Shown here: one piece after another, positions 21,341-32,281 of the stretch
How the letters are laid out: the number at the start of each line of letters is the position of its first letter
Position numbering within the stretch: the first letter of the stretch is position 1
Assembly: GCA_030267965.1 (NCBI GenBank)
Contig: BRYA01000571.1
Coordinates: 1 to 64,000 of the forward strand
Source of the DNA: Triparma columacea
Taxonomy: Eukaryota > Sar > Bolidophyceae > Parmales > Triparmaceae
Direction: 5' to 3'
Length of the DNA: 64,000 bases
The notes under the pieces: model-generated
The model's input: only the letters and a program-made list of their open reading frames with translations
What the model was told of the DNA's origin: nothing
Databases searched by the model: none
Translations under genes and position numbers: made by a program

Positions 21341-21664
21341 GGAGACAACAAAAAGAGTTGAGAAACAAGAAGGGAAACACTTCATCCTTGTTAACGACGG
21401 CGACGACGACGGCGAAGGCCACATGAAAAGAACGCCTTCAGTCTTCTTTTCCGCATTTCCGTCTAGCTTCGGCGTTGACGTGGGGGTCGGGGGGAGTGAC
21501 GCATAGCGACGGGGACACTCTAGTCCCGCCCTTATTTGCATGCCAAACGTCGCAATTTTAAAATTTTCCACCAACCTGATGATTGCGCTCACTTGGGTAA
21601 CTGGGGTCACAAGGATCACATGTCATTTGATCCCAACACTACACTCCACATACAACATCTTACT
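21341..21664. other. Intergenic, 324 bp, no gene seen
   Basis: This is the 3' end of the DCX/ARM gene and the upstream region of the xylosidase. A GACGACGGCGACGACGACGGC run near 21390-21415 is the only local repeat. No open frame here has support. Confidence 0.5.
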
Positions 21665-24171
21665 ATGAAACTTGTCACGGCTGCCCTTTTTTTCTCCGTT
21701 GTTCACGCTGACCCTTGGCTTCAGAACCCATGCCTCACGGATGACTTCAGCGATGCAATATTCTGTGATCCCTCGACACCAATTGATGATCGTGTCAAGG
21801 TAGGTGCCCTTCCCCTACCTATTACCTCCGTCTCCTCCTTGCTCACACCGCTCGCTTCCGCACAATATCCCTTTAGGACATTGTCAACCGCCTCACTTGG
21901 GAAGAAAAGGTGGCAATCATAGGCGACCAGGTGCAGCCCGCTATTGATTCCATTGGCATCCCTGCCTACACCTGGTGGAACGAAGCTTCCACTGGGGTAG
22001 CTTCAGATGACAACGCCGTCACTACAAAGTTCGCCTTTCCTATTACCACGGGTATGTCTTTCAACCGCACCCTCTGGAAGGAGACAGGGGCTCAGATCGG
22101 CCGTGAGGCCAGGGCACTCATGAACGCTGGAAAGGCCTACTCGACTTTCTGGGCCCCGGTCGTTAATCTCGCTAGAGAGCCCCGTTGGGGCAGGAACATT
22201 GAGGTCCCCAGTGAGGACCCTTTCCAGTCTGGGGAGTATGCCACTGCCTTTGTGAAGGGTTTCCAGGAGTCCCCTGACGATCCTTACCACGTTCAGGCCT
22301 CCGCTTGCTGCAAGCACTTTGTCGGGAATGAAATGGAGGATTCCATGGAGGTTGGACAGCATGATGACCGCAACCACGTCGACACTGCAATTACAATGCA
22401 AGATCTCTTTGATTCCTACCTTCCCCCCTTCCAGGCTTGTGTCGAGGAGGGCAGGGTGACTTCCCTCATGTGTTCCTACAACGCTGTAAATGGTGTCCCT
22501 TCTTGTGCCAACGACTGGCTTCTCAACACCGTCGCTCGCGATGCTTGGGAATTCGACGGAGCTATTGTCTCCGACTGCGATGCTGACAGAGATGTGTTTG
22601 AGAGGTGAGAACGCCCGAGATTTGGATGTAGAGCATGAGAGATGTCTTTTGCACCTTTGTGCCCTTTGGTCATGGTGTTTGCGTTGCTAACCACCATTGT
22701 TGCTCGTCACAGCCACCATTTCACCGAAACCCCCGAGGCCTCAGTGCGCGAGATCCTCCGCGCCGGAACGGACGTCGATTGCGGCCATTTCGTGCTTGAG
22801 AACATTCAGTCCGCCATCGACAAGGGTGTTGTGACCGTGGAGGACGTCGACTTGGCCATTTCACGCCAGTTCCGCCTTCGCATGCGCCTTTCTCACTTCG
22901 ACCCCGAGGGACCTCTCCAGAAGATTCCCATGAGTGATGTCTGCTCCGACTTCTCCATTGACCTTTCTCACGATGGCCTCGTCCAGTCTGCAACTCTTCT
23001 CAAGAACGATGGAGACACTCTCCCTCTTTCTGCCAAGGAAGCTGGCTCGATTGTCGTCATTGGACCCAACTCGGAGCTCGGACAGGCCACTGCTTCCTAC
23101 TACGGTCCCGAGCGCCACTGCCTTGGAAACTTTACCCTTGTTGATGCTATCAAGGACTACGTTGAGGATACTACTACTGTGGCTGGTGTTGACGAGGTCT
23201 TGAGCGAGGACATCTCAGGAATTCCCGACGCAGTGAAGGCTGCTGAGCAGGCCGATCAAGTTATCCTCGCTGTCGGCACTGACCTCACCTGGGCCAGGGA
23301 AGCCCACGATGCCGAATCTATTGCCTTTACCGACGCTCAGGCCCAGCTCATCGAGCAGGTCTCCGCCGCTGCCAAGAAACCCGTCGTCCTTGTCATGTTC
23401 ACTGCCACCCCCCTCGACATCTCCGACGTTTTGGAAAACAAGAATATCGGCGCCGTCTTGCACGTTGGGCAACCTTCCGTTACTATCAAGGGAGCCGGTG
23501 ACTTGCTCTTCGGAAAGAGAAGCCCTGCCGGAAGGATGGTCCAAACCATTTACAAGAAGGAGTACATGGACATGATCTCCATCTTCGACTTCAACATGCG
23601 GCCGGGCCCTTCCACCTTCCCTCGCCCTGACTGCACCCTCATCGATGACGTTGACAGTTGCGAACGTGGCACCAATCCGGGCCGCACTTACAGGTTTTAC
23701 ACTGGAGAGCCCGTTGTCGAATTTGGTTTCGGGCTTGGTTACACTACTTTCGATTACAGCGTCGTCGACGCGAAGCAGACCATGGACTTGAAGGAGGTTG
23801 AGAAAATGCTCAGGGAGGCTGAGGAGATCGGCAAGATTGGTACCTTGAAGAAGAACGTGAAAGACGAATCGGGTTTCATCATCGAAGTCACCAACACAGG
23901 TGACATGGATGCCGACGAAGTTGTTCTTGGTTTCGTTACTCCTCCGGGAGCTGGCACCGACGGTGCCCCCCTCAAAAGTCTCTTCGCGTTCGAGAGGATT
24001 CATGTCAAAGCTGGGGAGACCGAGACTGTGACGCTTGTTCCTGGGCTGACAGACTACACCATCGTACAGCAGGATGGCGTCAGGGTCGCAAGGGAGGGAA
24101 AGTACACCTTCGAGTTCGGAGTTAAGAGCGGTGGTGCCTTTACCAAGCTCCAACAGTATGCTGCGGTATAG
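21665..24171 (+). CDS. Secreted GH3 beta-xylosidase/alpha-arabinofuranosidase type
   Basis: Three exons, 21665-21799, 21877-22604 and 22713-24171 (phases 0 and 2), giving 773 residues. Signal peptide MKLVTAALFFSVVHA, then a GH3 N-terminal barrel: YTWWNEASTGV, FWAPVVNLAREPRWGRNIE, EDPF, ACCKHFVGNE, SLMCSYNAVNGVPSC and AIVSDCDAD. The first Asp of SDCD, residue 278, is the expected nucleophile. The second intron falls just after this motif. RAGTDVDCGHF is the signature of the plant and fungal xylosidase branch rather than beta-glucosidases. The C-terminal half has the alpha/beta sandwich and a fibronectin-III-like domain (TNTGDMDADEVVLGFV). Expected work: release of xylose or arabinose from external polysaccharides, in the secretory route or outside the cell. 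Codon use is strongly biased to C-ending codons, suggesting high expression. Confidence 0.92.
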
Positions 24172-24345
24172 ATTGCTTTTGTGCTTGACGAATTGCGTCT
24201 GACAATTTGAAGTGGCAAGGACTAGAACAAAGAGTTGAGTCAAAAGAGGTTTTCTCCCCTAAATTTTTCTTTTATTGCATTATCACGAGGCATCCCCTCC
24301 TGCAAAAAAAAACCAATCTCCCCAAAAAAAAGCCAATTTCTGTGA

Positions 24346-26027
24346 CATGCTCAGTCGCTTCTTGAAGGAACGCGTGCAGGGCAGGAATTACGCGGTTCTA
24401 TCCTTTGCTGTACGCTATAATTTTGGGGGAGATCCGTTGTTCTTTTGTGGTCTTTTGCAAACTTTCACTTCCCTCTTTCGTCCACTTCTTTAGTTTTTTG
24501 TGAATTTGACTGCGAAACCATAATTCTAACTTTATCTCTCGCCAAAAACTTACAGTTTCTTGTTGGTGTATTCAATCCCGACGACTACGCTGGTGTGAGT
24601 ATCACGTGGTGGAAATTTTTTGTTCTCACATGTTTCTCTTCCTCTCCGACCTCACCTTCCGCCCTCTTTATCTGACTCTCACGCTTCACACACAAGATTC
24701 GTTCGTCGTCATATTACAAAAAATTTAGCGATGAATACGCCACGCCTCTTGTAAAGCGCTTCCTGGATGGGGAGCAGGCACACAATTTTGCCGTAAAGGC
24801 AGTTCACTATGCAGGGGTTAGAGATGGAGAGAGAATGGGTTACCACGACACAGATAAGGTTCTAGAGACGAAAATATACCGTAAATCTGACAAATATAAG
24901 GAGGGCAAGCCACTAGTTCTTCGAAACTGTGTGGGTTTGGCTGCTGGTTTTGACAAGCATGGGGAGTCAATAGTTCCTCTTCTCGCCGCTGGTTTTGGGT
25001 TCGTTGAAGTCGGTAGCATCACGCCTTTGCCTCAAGATGGCAACGCAAGGCCGCGGGTCTTTCGGCTTGAGGAGGATGAGGGTGTTATCAATAGGTATGG
25101 TTTCAACAGTGTTGGAGGGAGGGTGGGAAAAGGAAACATCATCAGTGGTTTGATGGAGCGCGAAAGGAAGATGAAGGTGGGTTGTCGGAAGAAGGGGGGG
25201 GAGGCCAGTATAGCAGAGGGGAGGGGATGGTGGTCGTTTGTTCTTGTACGCAGTCTCTGTTCTCAGCGCACTGGTAGACAATCCTTCTAACTCAGGCCGC
25301 GACCTCCCTACCAAATACCTAGGAACTCGATGTTGATGCAGGAGTCTTGGGGATAAACCTTGGCAAGAACAAGCTATCCGCGGTTGCCGTTTCTGACTAC
25401 CTTACAGGAATCCAGAACTTCTCCCAGTCTTACATGCCCGACAATCGCACCGGGGAGTACATCGTGATCAACGTCAGCAGCCCCAACACCCCGGGCCTCA
25501 GAGGTTTACAGGAAAAGGGCAAACTGGAGAGTCTGCTCAAAGCCTGCGTGGATGGAGTAAAGAAATACAATGAGAAGAAAGAACCGCCCTTACTCTTTGT
25601 GAAGATCGCTCCTGACTTGACAGAAGCAGAACTCAAGGATGTTGCATCAGTTATAATGGAATCTGGCATCGATGGCGTCATAGTAAGTAACACCACGAAC
25701 AGCAGACCAGACAGCTTACTGAGCCAAAATAAGGGAGAGAAAGGAGGACTGAGCGGCAAGCCTGTCAAGGAGTTGTCCACATCAGTCATCAGGAGCATGT
25801 ACAGACATACCGGTGGATCGGTGCCAATTATTGGAGTTGGGGGTATAAGCAGTGCGGAGGATGCTTACGAGAAGATCCAAGCTGGAGCCGTGGCAGTGCA
25901 ACTCTACAGCAGCTTGACTTACAAGGGGTTGGGTGTCGTCGGCGATATTAAGCAGGGCCTTAAAGGTCTTCTCCGTGCAGATGGATACGCGAACATTGGT
26001 GAAGCGGTCGGGAAAAAGCAGGATTAG
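24346..26027 (+). CDS. DHODH: Dihydroorotate dehydrogenase, class 2 (first exon uncertain)
   Basis: Certain exons are 24556-24594 (13 codons), 24697-25176 and 25323-26027, all phase 0. The first exon probably starts with the ATG at 24346 ([12 protein letters not shown], basic, import-like), but no strong donor joins it in phase; GT at 24436 or 24439 would fit. The last acceptor is CCTAG at 25322, not the tempting GCAG nearer the conserved block, which would stop at once. Class 2 DHODH oxidises dihydroorotate to orotate in pyrimidine synthesis and passes electrons to quinone in the inner mitochondrial membrane. Seen: [78 protein letters not shown] with the catalytic Ser region, [14 protein letters not shown], and the FMN phosphate site [14 protein letters not shown]. 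Confidence 0.88.
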
Positions 26028-26104
26028 AGGAGATATAGGAAGAGGAAGACGAGGGAACTTCTTACTTTTTCAAAAGAAGATTTTTTTACGTCTAATTATT
26101 ACGT

Positions 26105-26461
26105 CTAATTATTGACTGACCATGTGTGACCGCAACCGGGACAATCATAAAACGCAGTCTGGCCCTCGTCTACAGATCGCAGTTGCAGTGTGTAATACTC
26201 AACCTCTGCCCTATCACACTTAGGACAAGGTTCATCAATTGTTGCCCGATTCAAACCAGAATTTGCCGCAGCTCGAGCTTGTTCTGCATCGGACTTGGAC
26301 CAATTAGGCTGCTCGGTAGGAGCCGAAGTGGCAGATTTGCACCTCTTGCTTGAAGAAAGAAGGGAGAGCGTTGACTTGGCTTGACAGCAGGGGCAAACCA
26401 GATCGCCTGACGACCTCAAATTCAAAGAAGTACCGCATTCCGAGCAGAAGGGGAACCCCAT
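26105..26461 (-). CDS. RPA12: RNA polymerase I subunit RPA12 (zinc ribbon)
   Basis: Single exon, 118 residues, the usual size of this small subunit. It starts with a zinc ribbon (CSECG and CPCC pairs) and ends with a TFIIS-type C-ribbon: EPCPKCDRAEVEYYTLQLRS, then the acidic hairpin Asp-Glu in RSVDEGQT and FYDCPGCGHTW. In RPA12 this ribbon reaches the active site of Pol I and supports cleavage of backtracked transcripts, so the complete DE pair indicates a working subunit. Relatives RPB9 and RPC11 have the same layout; the N-terminal FCSECGTSL fits RPA12 best. It is tail to tail with DHODH (77 bp) and head to head with the carrier gene (142 bp). Confidence 0.9.
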   Translation of the reverse strand: MGFPFCSECGTSLNLRSSGDLVCPCCQAKSTLSLLSSSKRCKSATSAPTEQPNWSKSDAEQARAAANSGLNRATIDEPCPKCDRAEVEYYTLQLRSVDEGQTAFYDCPGCGHTWSVNN

Positions 26462-26603
26462 TGAACCTGTTTGGGTGCGTGGTGTTGTTTTGTTGTATTT
26501 TTGGGAAATCCAAGCGAGTGGCCAGAGTGGTGGTGGGTTATCGGTTAGGGTTAGCTTTTAAACCGGAAGGATATCGTCGCAAGTTTTCCATTTCTCACCC
26601 TCC

Positions 26604-27647
26604 ATGTTCCCTTTTCTTTCTACGACTGTCTTAAGTTGCTTGCTTGTGGTAAAGCAATTTAGTGCTGAGTGCTGGCCAAAAAAAATGCTCCAATTACTCA
26701 TAGTTCTAATCCTTGTTACCCTTCCCATTTGCTCTCCATTTTCTGGCGCTGTGTTGTCTAAGAAACCCTTGAGTTTGGTGACAAGAAATGCTCTTCCTTC
26801 CTTCCTTCCTTTTGACCTTTCCTCCGCCCTGACTTCGAGTGTCGCAGCAGGAAAGTCTTCGCTTGTTCAAGTAACGCTGTTAATGTGGACGCGCACTGTG
26901 TTAAACTATCAGTATCGGAATGGTGTAGATTTTTCGACCGCTCTAGAAACACTTGTGGAGGAGGGTGGTATTCCTCGTCTGTACTCTGGGCTCCCCTTCG
27001 CTCTTGTCCAGGTTCCTACTTCTCGATTTTGTGACGTACTCGCGAACGAAATCGCCCAGCAGCTCAGCTTCCCACTCCCGATAAAGTCCTTTGCCGGCTC
27101 TTCCATTGCTGCTTGCTTTCGGGTTGCTGTAACTCCACTTGACACAATCAAAACGACCCTGCAGGTGTCTGGACCTGGCGCTCTTTCCAAAATTGTCGAG
27201 GAGGTGCGGGGGGACGGGATCGAGCGCCTCTTCCGGGGTGGGCTTGGCAATGCTGCGGCGAGCATCGTTGGTCATTACCCTTTCTTCCTGACTTACAATT
27301 TTTTGACTGACAGCATTCCCGAGACTGCGAGATCTCCTAGCACAGAAGACGGGCTGCTTGCGTTTCTCGTGTGGCGTGGCGTTGTCGGTGTTGGTGCAAG
27401 TGGTGTGTCTGATGTCGTGAGCAATACTGTGAGGGTGCTGAAAACGTATCGCCAGACTTCCCAAGAGAAGGTGACATACGGGGAAGCCTTCGGTCTTCTA
27501 TTGGAAGAGGAGGGAGGGGACTTGCTCGCCTTGGCGACCAGGGGCTTGGGTACGAGGCTTTCTATAAACGCGGTGCAAGCTGGCTTGTTTTCTATAGGGT
27601 GGAAGTATATCTCTCTCCTTCAAGGTGTCAACGGCGATGTTTCATAA
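26604..27647 (+). CDS. Mitochondrial-carrier-family protein, possibly plastid
   Basis: Single exon, 347 residues. The carrier core has at least one clear signature, TPLDTIKTTLQ (PxDxxK), and two degenerate repeats, with lines such as LLMWTRTVLNYQYRNG and ALETLVEEGGIPRLYSGLPFALVQVPTSRF and a matching IVEEVRGDGIERLFRGGLGNA. This version, with WTRTVLNYQYR instead of the first PxD motif, resembles a little-studied branch found in algae and plants. The N-terminus has a hydrophobic segment (MLQLLIVLILVTLPICSPFSG from an internal Met at 26685) that could be a signal peptide followed by Phe, that is, plastid rather than mitochondrial targeting. The substrate cannot be told from sequence. Five or six membrane helices are expected. 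Confidence 0.75.
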   Translation: MFPFLSTTVLSCLLVVKQFSAECWPKKMLQLLIVLILVTLPICSPFSGAVLSKKPLSLVTRNALPSFLPFDLSSALTSSVAAGKSSLVQVTLLMWTRTVLNYQYRNGVDFSTALETLVEEGGIPRLYSGLPFALVQVPTSRFCDVLANEIAQQLSFPLPIKSFAGSSIAACFRVAVTPLDTIKTTLQVSGPGALSKIVEEVRGDGIERLFRGGLGNAAASIVGHYPFFLTYNFLTDSIPETARSPSTEDGLLAFLVWRGVVGVGASGVSDVVSNTVRVLKTYRQTSQEKVTYGEAFGLLLEEEGGDLLALATRGLGTRLSINAVQAGLFSIGWKYISLLQGVNGDVS

Positions 27648-27915
27648 ACGAGTCTGGATTCAATGTCGCAATATTGGTTTAAAAAAGCAATTTATTGAGA
27701 TGATTCCTGTACTGACTGGCTTTAAAGCTGCGGTCGATGGAAGGAAAGATTCAGGAAAGATTGTTTTTCAAATACTAGCGAAATTAGATTACCCTCGCTT
27801 ATCCTCTCTCCCTTAGACCTCGTTTTTATGGCTGACCTTGCCTTTGAACAACCCCCTGTGGAGGGCTTCTTTACGCTCAGTTTCCAGTCTTCATTATTGG
27901 GGGAGCTCATGTTGT

Positions 27916-30068
27916 TTAGTGGTGGAAGAGCCTCACACCTGTCATGCACATTCCCATGTCATATTCGTCGCAGCACTCGATGATGGCCTTGTCGGCAACA
28001 CTACCCCCGGGCTGGACAACGAAGCTCACGCCGACCTTGGACGCGTGGTCGATGCCGTCGCGGAAGGGAAAGAAAGCATCAGAGCTGAGGATCACCCCAG
28101 AGAGCTCCTTCATGTAGGCCTCCTTGGTATCGCTCGTGAGAGGCTCAGGAACCACCTCAAAGTTGGCCTCCCACCTGACACGCTCCTCGGTGGTGAAATC
28201 ACCCTCGATGTACCTAACCCTGGCATTGACACGGTCCTGGCGTTTCACTCCAACCTTGAACTTGAGCCCGAGGACCTGAGGATGCTGGCGAAGCATGAAG
28301 GTAGCGACCTTGCGGCCGGCGAGCTTCACGCAGTCTACACGGGACTGTTGGCCAGCACCAATTCCTACCATCTGTCCATTTTTGCCGAAACCGACAGAGT
28401 TGGACTGGGTGTACTTGAGAGTAATACAGCCGAGGATCATATCGCGCTTCACATCGTCGTCCACCACCCTCTTGGTGACGCTTTCCTTCATATGGTCGGC
28501 GCTGACAATGATGCTGTTCCTCTTCTGACTGAAGGCCATGCCGAAGACCTCCCTGTACTCCATAGAGGGGGGTACAAAGTCAGGAGTCGCTTCAAGGATG
28601 ATAAAGTTACCCTTCTTCTTCTGTTTCAATATCTCGAGGGCCTCGGGCGTGTAACCGGCCGCGATGATTCCGTCAGAGACCTCCTTCTTGAGATAGAGAG
28701 CAGTCCCTTCGTCGACGATGTCGGATATGGCCGCAAAGTCGCCAAAGCTGCACATGGGGTCGGCATTCCTGGCCCTGATGTAGGCGAGGGCTGAAGGTGT
28801 GAGGGATGCGGCATCAGTCTCAGAGATCTCAAACGCCTGGCACTCGGTTGGGGTGAGGGGGACGGCGAGGGCAGCTCCGGCAGGAGAAACGTGCTTGAAG
28901 GAGGTGGCTGCGGCCAGGCCAGTTGCCTCCTTCAGTTCCTTGACAAGTTGCCAGGCATTGGCCGCGTCAAGGAGGTTGATGTAACCAGGCTTTCCATTGA
29001 CGACACTGAAGGGCAGAGGAGAGCCAAGAATGGAGGAAATTCCGGCAGGCTTCTGCTGGGGGTTGCAGCCGTACTTGAGAGGGTACTCGGGCTGGTAGAT
29101 GCGGGCAGCAACGGGGGCCTCTGATTCAAGCTGGGATGCGAAGTAAGAGGCAATCGAGGAGTCGTAAGCGGCCGAGGTAGCATAAGCGCGGGCTGCAAAC
29201 CTGCCGAGGGTAAAAGGAATGTGTTAGTGCGAGCAAGGAGAGGACGAGACGACATCACAGTGATCCAGCAATCCCACTATGTATTGAATGTCCACAAATG
29301 GAATCCTCACCTCTTCCTGAGGGCCAGGGTGGTTCCACCTTCATTAGACTTCATGGTGTCAATAAGCTCAGCGTACTGAGACGGAGAAGTGACAATTGTG
29401 GTGTAGGCGTGGTTTTTGGCCGTGCTGCGAAGCATCGAGGGGCCACCAATGTCAATGTTCTCCACACACATCTCAAAGGGCGAACCCTTGGCCACAGTTG
29501 CCTCGAAGGGGTAAAGGTTGAGGATGGTCATGTCGATGACACCAATATCGTTGTCCTTCATGTCCTTCTCGTGCTGCTCGTTGCCCCTGACAGCCAAGAG
29601 GCCCCCATGGATCTTGGGGTGCAGGGTCTTGACACGGCCGTCAAGGCACTCAGGAGACTTGGTGTGTTCCGCGACATCCTTGCAGGCAAGCCCTGCTTCC
29701 CTAATCTTTGCGGCAGTCCCACCTGTCGAAAGCAACTCGCACCCGATACTACTGAGATAAGTGGCAAGCTCTACGATACCGGTCTTGTCAGAGACAGAAA
29801 TCAAAGCCCTAACTGGCTTAATGACGTCGACGGTGTTACCTGTGGAGAAAGTAAGGGTGGGTTAGATGTCATGACCGCAAACGCAGGATCTAGCTGCCCC
29901 CCTCCCAGCCAATCCATAACGACACACCCGGCAGTGCAAAAGTCAAGGAAATTTACTTCCCCACACACACAAACGCAAACAACGGGCTCAACAGACAAAT
30001 ATCCAAAATAAACAATTGCAACATTTGCCGAACGTACCGGTAACAGCGGAAAGGATGTGAGGGGCCAT
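27916..30068 (-). CDS. ATIC: Bifunctional AICAR transformylase/IMP cyclohydrolase (ATIC, PurH)
   Basis: Three exons: 30068-30038 (10 codons plus one base), 29839-29311 and 29200-27916, phases 1 and 2, giving 614 residues. It performs the last two steps of purine synthesis, formylating AICAR with 10-formyl-tetrahydrofolate and closing the ring to IMP. Seen: the MGS-like cyclohydrolase domain ([68 protein letters not shown]), then the transformylase domain with [12 protein letters not shown], the Lys-His pair in [11 protein letters not shown], and the C-terminal [19 protein letters not shown] and [17 protein letters not shown]. No import signal, so probably cytosolic. A large open frame on the opposite strand of exon 3 is only a shadow. 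Confidence 0.96.
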
Positions 30069-30094
30069 TTTGGTATATTGGTTGGAGGAGGAGA

Positions 30095-30148
30095 GCTGAA
30101 GCCTGAAGCCTGACACCTGAAGCCTGAAGCCTTCCCGAAAGCCTGAAA
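30095..30148. repeat. CTGAAGC direct repeats upstream of ATIC
   Basis: Five or six copies of CTGAAGC or near variants lie in the ATIC leader or promoter, 27-80 bp upstream of its start codon. They could be a regulatory array or a slippage product; nothing in the sequence decides. Confidence 0.5.
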
Positions 30149-30342
30149 ACTTAGGAACTTTTCAACTGTGCTCATTGGTGTTTCGAACAACGTAGCAGCG
30201 GGCATTCGATCGAGGTTGTTTGAGCTTAAAAGTTTCCCGGTTACTAAGGTCTCGTCGGCTTGCTAGTTGGAAGCAGTGTTTAAAAGAGGATTTTACGTAA
30301 GAGCACGATCAAAATTAGCACAGCCAGTTTTTTAATCCAGTT

Positions 30343-31761
30343 ATGGCAGTGACAGAGAGCACTAGTCTCTTGAAAGGTTCTGACCCTACGCTTTCTTGGA
30401 GGCTGTTATTTTACGTGAATGTCTTCTTCAGTTGTGTGTCTTTCTCCATAATTCTCCCTTCACTTCAGCCGTACCTTTCCCGCAATGGCGCCAGCGCTTA
30501 CTTTTACGGCTTAACTGTCGCAATTTATTCCGTCGGTGAGATGGTTGGCGCCGTGGCTTTCGGTAAGGTGTACGAATCTCTTACTGTGAGATATGAGGGG
30601 GGGGCGAAGACCACCCTGCTAATGTGCATAGGATTAGGAATTGTCGGGAGCGCGTTGTATGTTGCCGGGGATATTTTTGGGAGCCCTTACATGATCATGT
30701 GGGGGAGGATGCTACAAGGTTTGTGGACTGGGGGTAAGCAGGTTGTCGAGCAGACCTACCTTTCGGAGACGGCGCCTCCCGACCGGGTCACAGAGCTTAC
30801 GTCGGAGTTAGGGACGTTTGCTATCCTTGGGTTCGTGTGCGGTCCTTCCTTTGGTGCGCTCTTTACTTCAATTGACGTCAACCTCGGCAACGGGCTCATT
30901 CTGGATGCCTACACTGCACCCGGCTGGTTTATTCTTGCCCTCTGCGTCATTATCTTTGGGGTCGTCTGTGTCTCCTTCAAGCCGGAGCCTGCGCCGAGTT
31001 TCGAGGGTGTATCCAGGGTTGATGGGGGGCTCAGAAAACTGGGAGGAGGGGGGAACAACACATTTGAACGATCGTATACCATGGACAGCGGGGGGGCAGC
31101 AAGCGGCGGTGGAAGTAGTGCCCTTTCGCCTCCGAACGAAAAAGGCCTTTCGGTCCTACTCTTGCTGTTCATAGTCCACTTTTTCTCCTTTGCAGTCCAG
31201 GAAACTATCACTACACCGTTTGTGCTCCAAGCGTATGACTGGACGCAGCGGGACGTGAATTTGCTGTTCGTGGGCGTTGGTATCGTGAGCCTTGTGACGA
31301 GCGTCGGAGTGAAATACGCAACTCGGTGCGTGGACGATTACCACCTCCTGATCACGAGCCTTCTCGTTGGTCTCTTTGGCAGTCTTATGCTCATTGACAG
31401 CTTCCCTGGGTGGGGCGGCTCCCAAGTCCTTCCTGTTGGTAGGTTTTTCCTCGGGTTTACCCTGATTACTGTTGCTTTTCCCTTCGGTAGGAACGTGAGC
31501 CTTTCAGTATTTTCGCAGATCCTCGGACCCACCCCTCAAGGAGAGTGGTTCGGTTGGATGTTTGCAGCAGGCGCGGTACCGAGAATCATCGGACCTAGCT
31601 GGTCCCTCTACGCTCTTGATATCGCTTGCAAACTGGAGCATATGGACTGCTTCCTTGGCGGGAGGACGTGGCTTGAATTCTCGGTGACGGGTGGCTTGTT
31701 CGCTGTTGGAGTTGCAGCAGCTATGGCTTACAAGAATGACCTGAAACCGTACGGCGAGTAG
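30343..31761 (+). CDS. MFS transporter, MFSD8/CLN7-like
   Basis: Single exon, 472 residues, twelve hydrophobic segments expected. The N-terminal half has the layout of MFSD8-like proteins: FSIILPSLQPYL in helix 1, YGLTVAIYSVGEMVGAVAFGK across helix 2 and the following loop, and GRMLQGLWTGG in helix 4. A central Gly/Ser-rich loop at about residues 230-265 separates the halves. The cytosolic N-terminus contains ESTSLL, an acidic dileucine sorting signal (ExxxLL) of the type that sends MFSD8 to lysosomes, so a vacuolar or lysosomal membrane position is likely. The substrate is unknown. It is head to head with ATIC across 274 bp. Confidence 0.8.
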   Translation: MAVTESTSLLKGSDPTLSWRLLFYVNVFFSCVSFSIILPSLQPYLSRNGASAYFYGLTVAIYSVGEMVGAVAFGKVYESLTVRYEGGAKTTLLMCIGLGIVGSALYVAGDIFGSPYMIMWGRMLQGLWTGGKQVVEQTYLSETAPPDRVTELTSELGTFAILGFVCGPSFGALFTSIDVNLGNGLILDAYTAPGWFILALCVIIFGVVCVSFKPEPAPSFEGVSRVDGGLRKLGGGGNNTFERSYTMDSGGAASGGGSSALSPPNEKGLSVLLLLFIVHFFSFAVQETITTPFVLQAYDWTQRDVNLLFVGVGIVSLVTSVGVKYATRCVDDYHLLITSLLVGLFGSLMLIDSFPGWGGSQVLPVGRFFLGFTLITVAFPFGRNVSLSVFSQILGPTPQGEWFGWMFAAGAVPRIIGPSWSLYALDIACKLEHMDCFLGGRTWLEFSVTGGLFAVGVAAAMAYKNDLKPYGE

Positions 31762-32281
31762 GGGGGCTCATTAGATTTAACCAACAACAATAAAAGGACC
31801 GAACGAATGTAAACGACCGTGATTATGATGTTAAGCAACCCTTGTTTCCCTGTTGTGCTATTGCCTCCAACCGTACGTCGAAACTGCTCTTCCTTTGTCG
31901 TTCTCCACACTTTGATAAACTGTTCTCTGGAGAAGGTGGGCTTCCGGACGTGGGCGTCAAGGGGGGGGAGAGCGTCGTGAGGAATATTGTCAAATCTTTT
32001 AAGTCGACAGAAAGACGCTGTGCGAGCCAAAAAAGATGTTTGGTAAGAAGAGGGAAGATGAAGAGATTGGCTTGCAGAAGATACACGGCGGGGTGGTGGG
32101 CAAGGACGACATGTTCAGCTTGGCCTGAATGCAGGGAGGTCTACACAACTGCAGCCTGGTTGAAAATAGGTAAGGGATAAGAAAGAGAAGAGAATGAACG
32201 CGACGCCTTTCTAAAGCGACTGCTAACTAGCCATCATTAGATTTCCCACCCAAACAAACCATTTTTTGCCCTCCTTATATA
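31762..32281. other. Intergenic, 520 bp, no gene supported
   Basis: This lies between the convergent MFS and GFAT genes. Several frames of 60-110 codons overlap here on both strands, none with family features or convincing splice context. A GTAAGA at 32041 and GTAAGG at 32170 look like donors, so a small unrecognised gene or non-coding transcript is possible. Confidence 0.4.

Noticed and set aside
23215..24243. Open frame of 342 codons on the minus strand
   Set aside because: It is the complement of GH3 exon 3, which is highly C-biased at third positions and so leaves long antisense frames open.
25323..25345. Acceptor GCAG at 25341 for the last DHODH exon
   Set aside because: With the phase-0 donor at 25177 it gives an immediate stop; the upstream CCTAG acceptor restores the frame into LGINLGKNK.
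27838..28794. Open frame of 318 codons on the plus strand
   Set aside because: It lies wholly opposite the strongly conserved transformylase exon of ATIC and its translation has no family features; it is an antisense shadow.
30095..30148. CTGAAGC repeats as a CRISPR-like array
   Set aside because: The units are 7 bp with almost no spacers, in a eukaryotic gene leader; this is a simple repeat.
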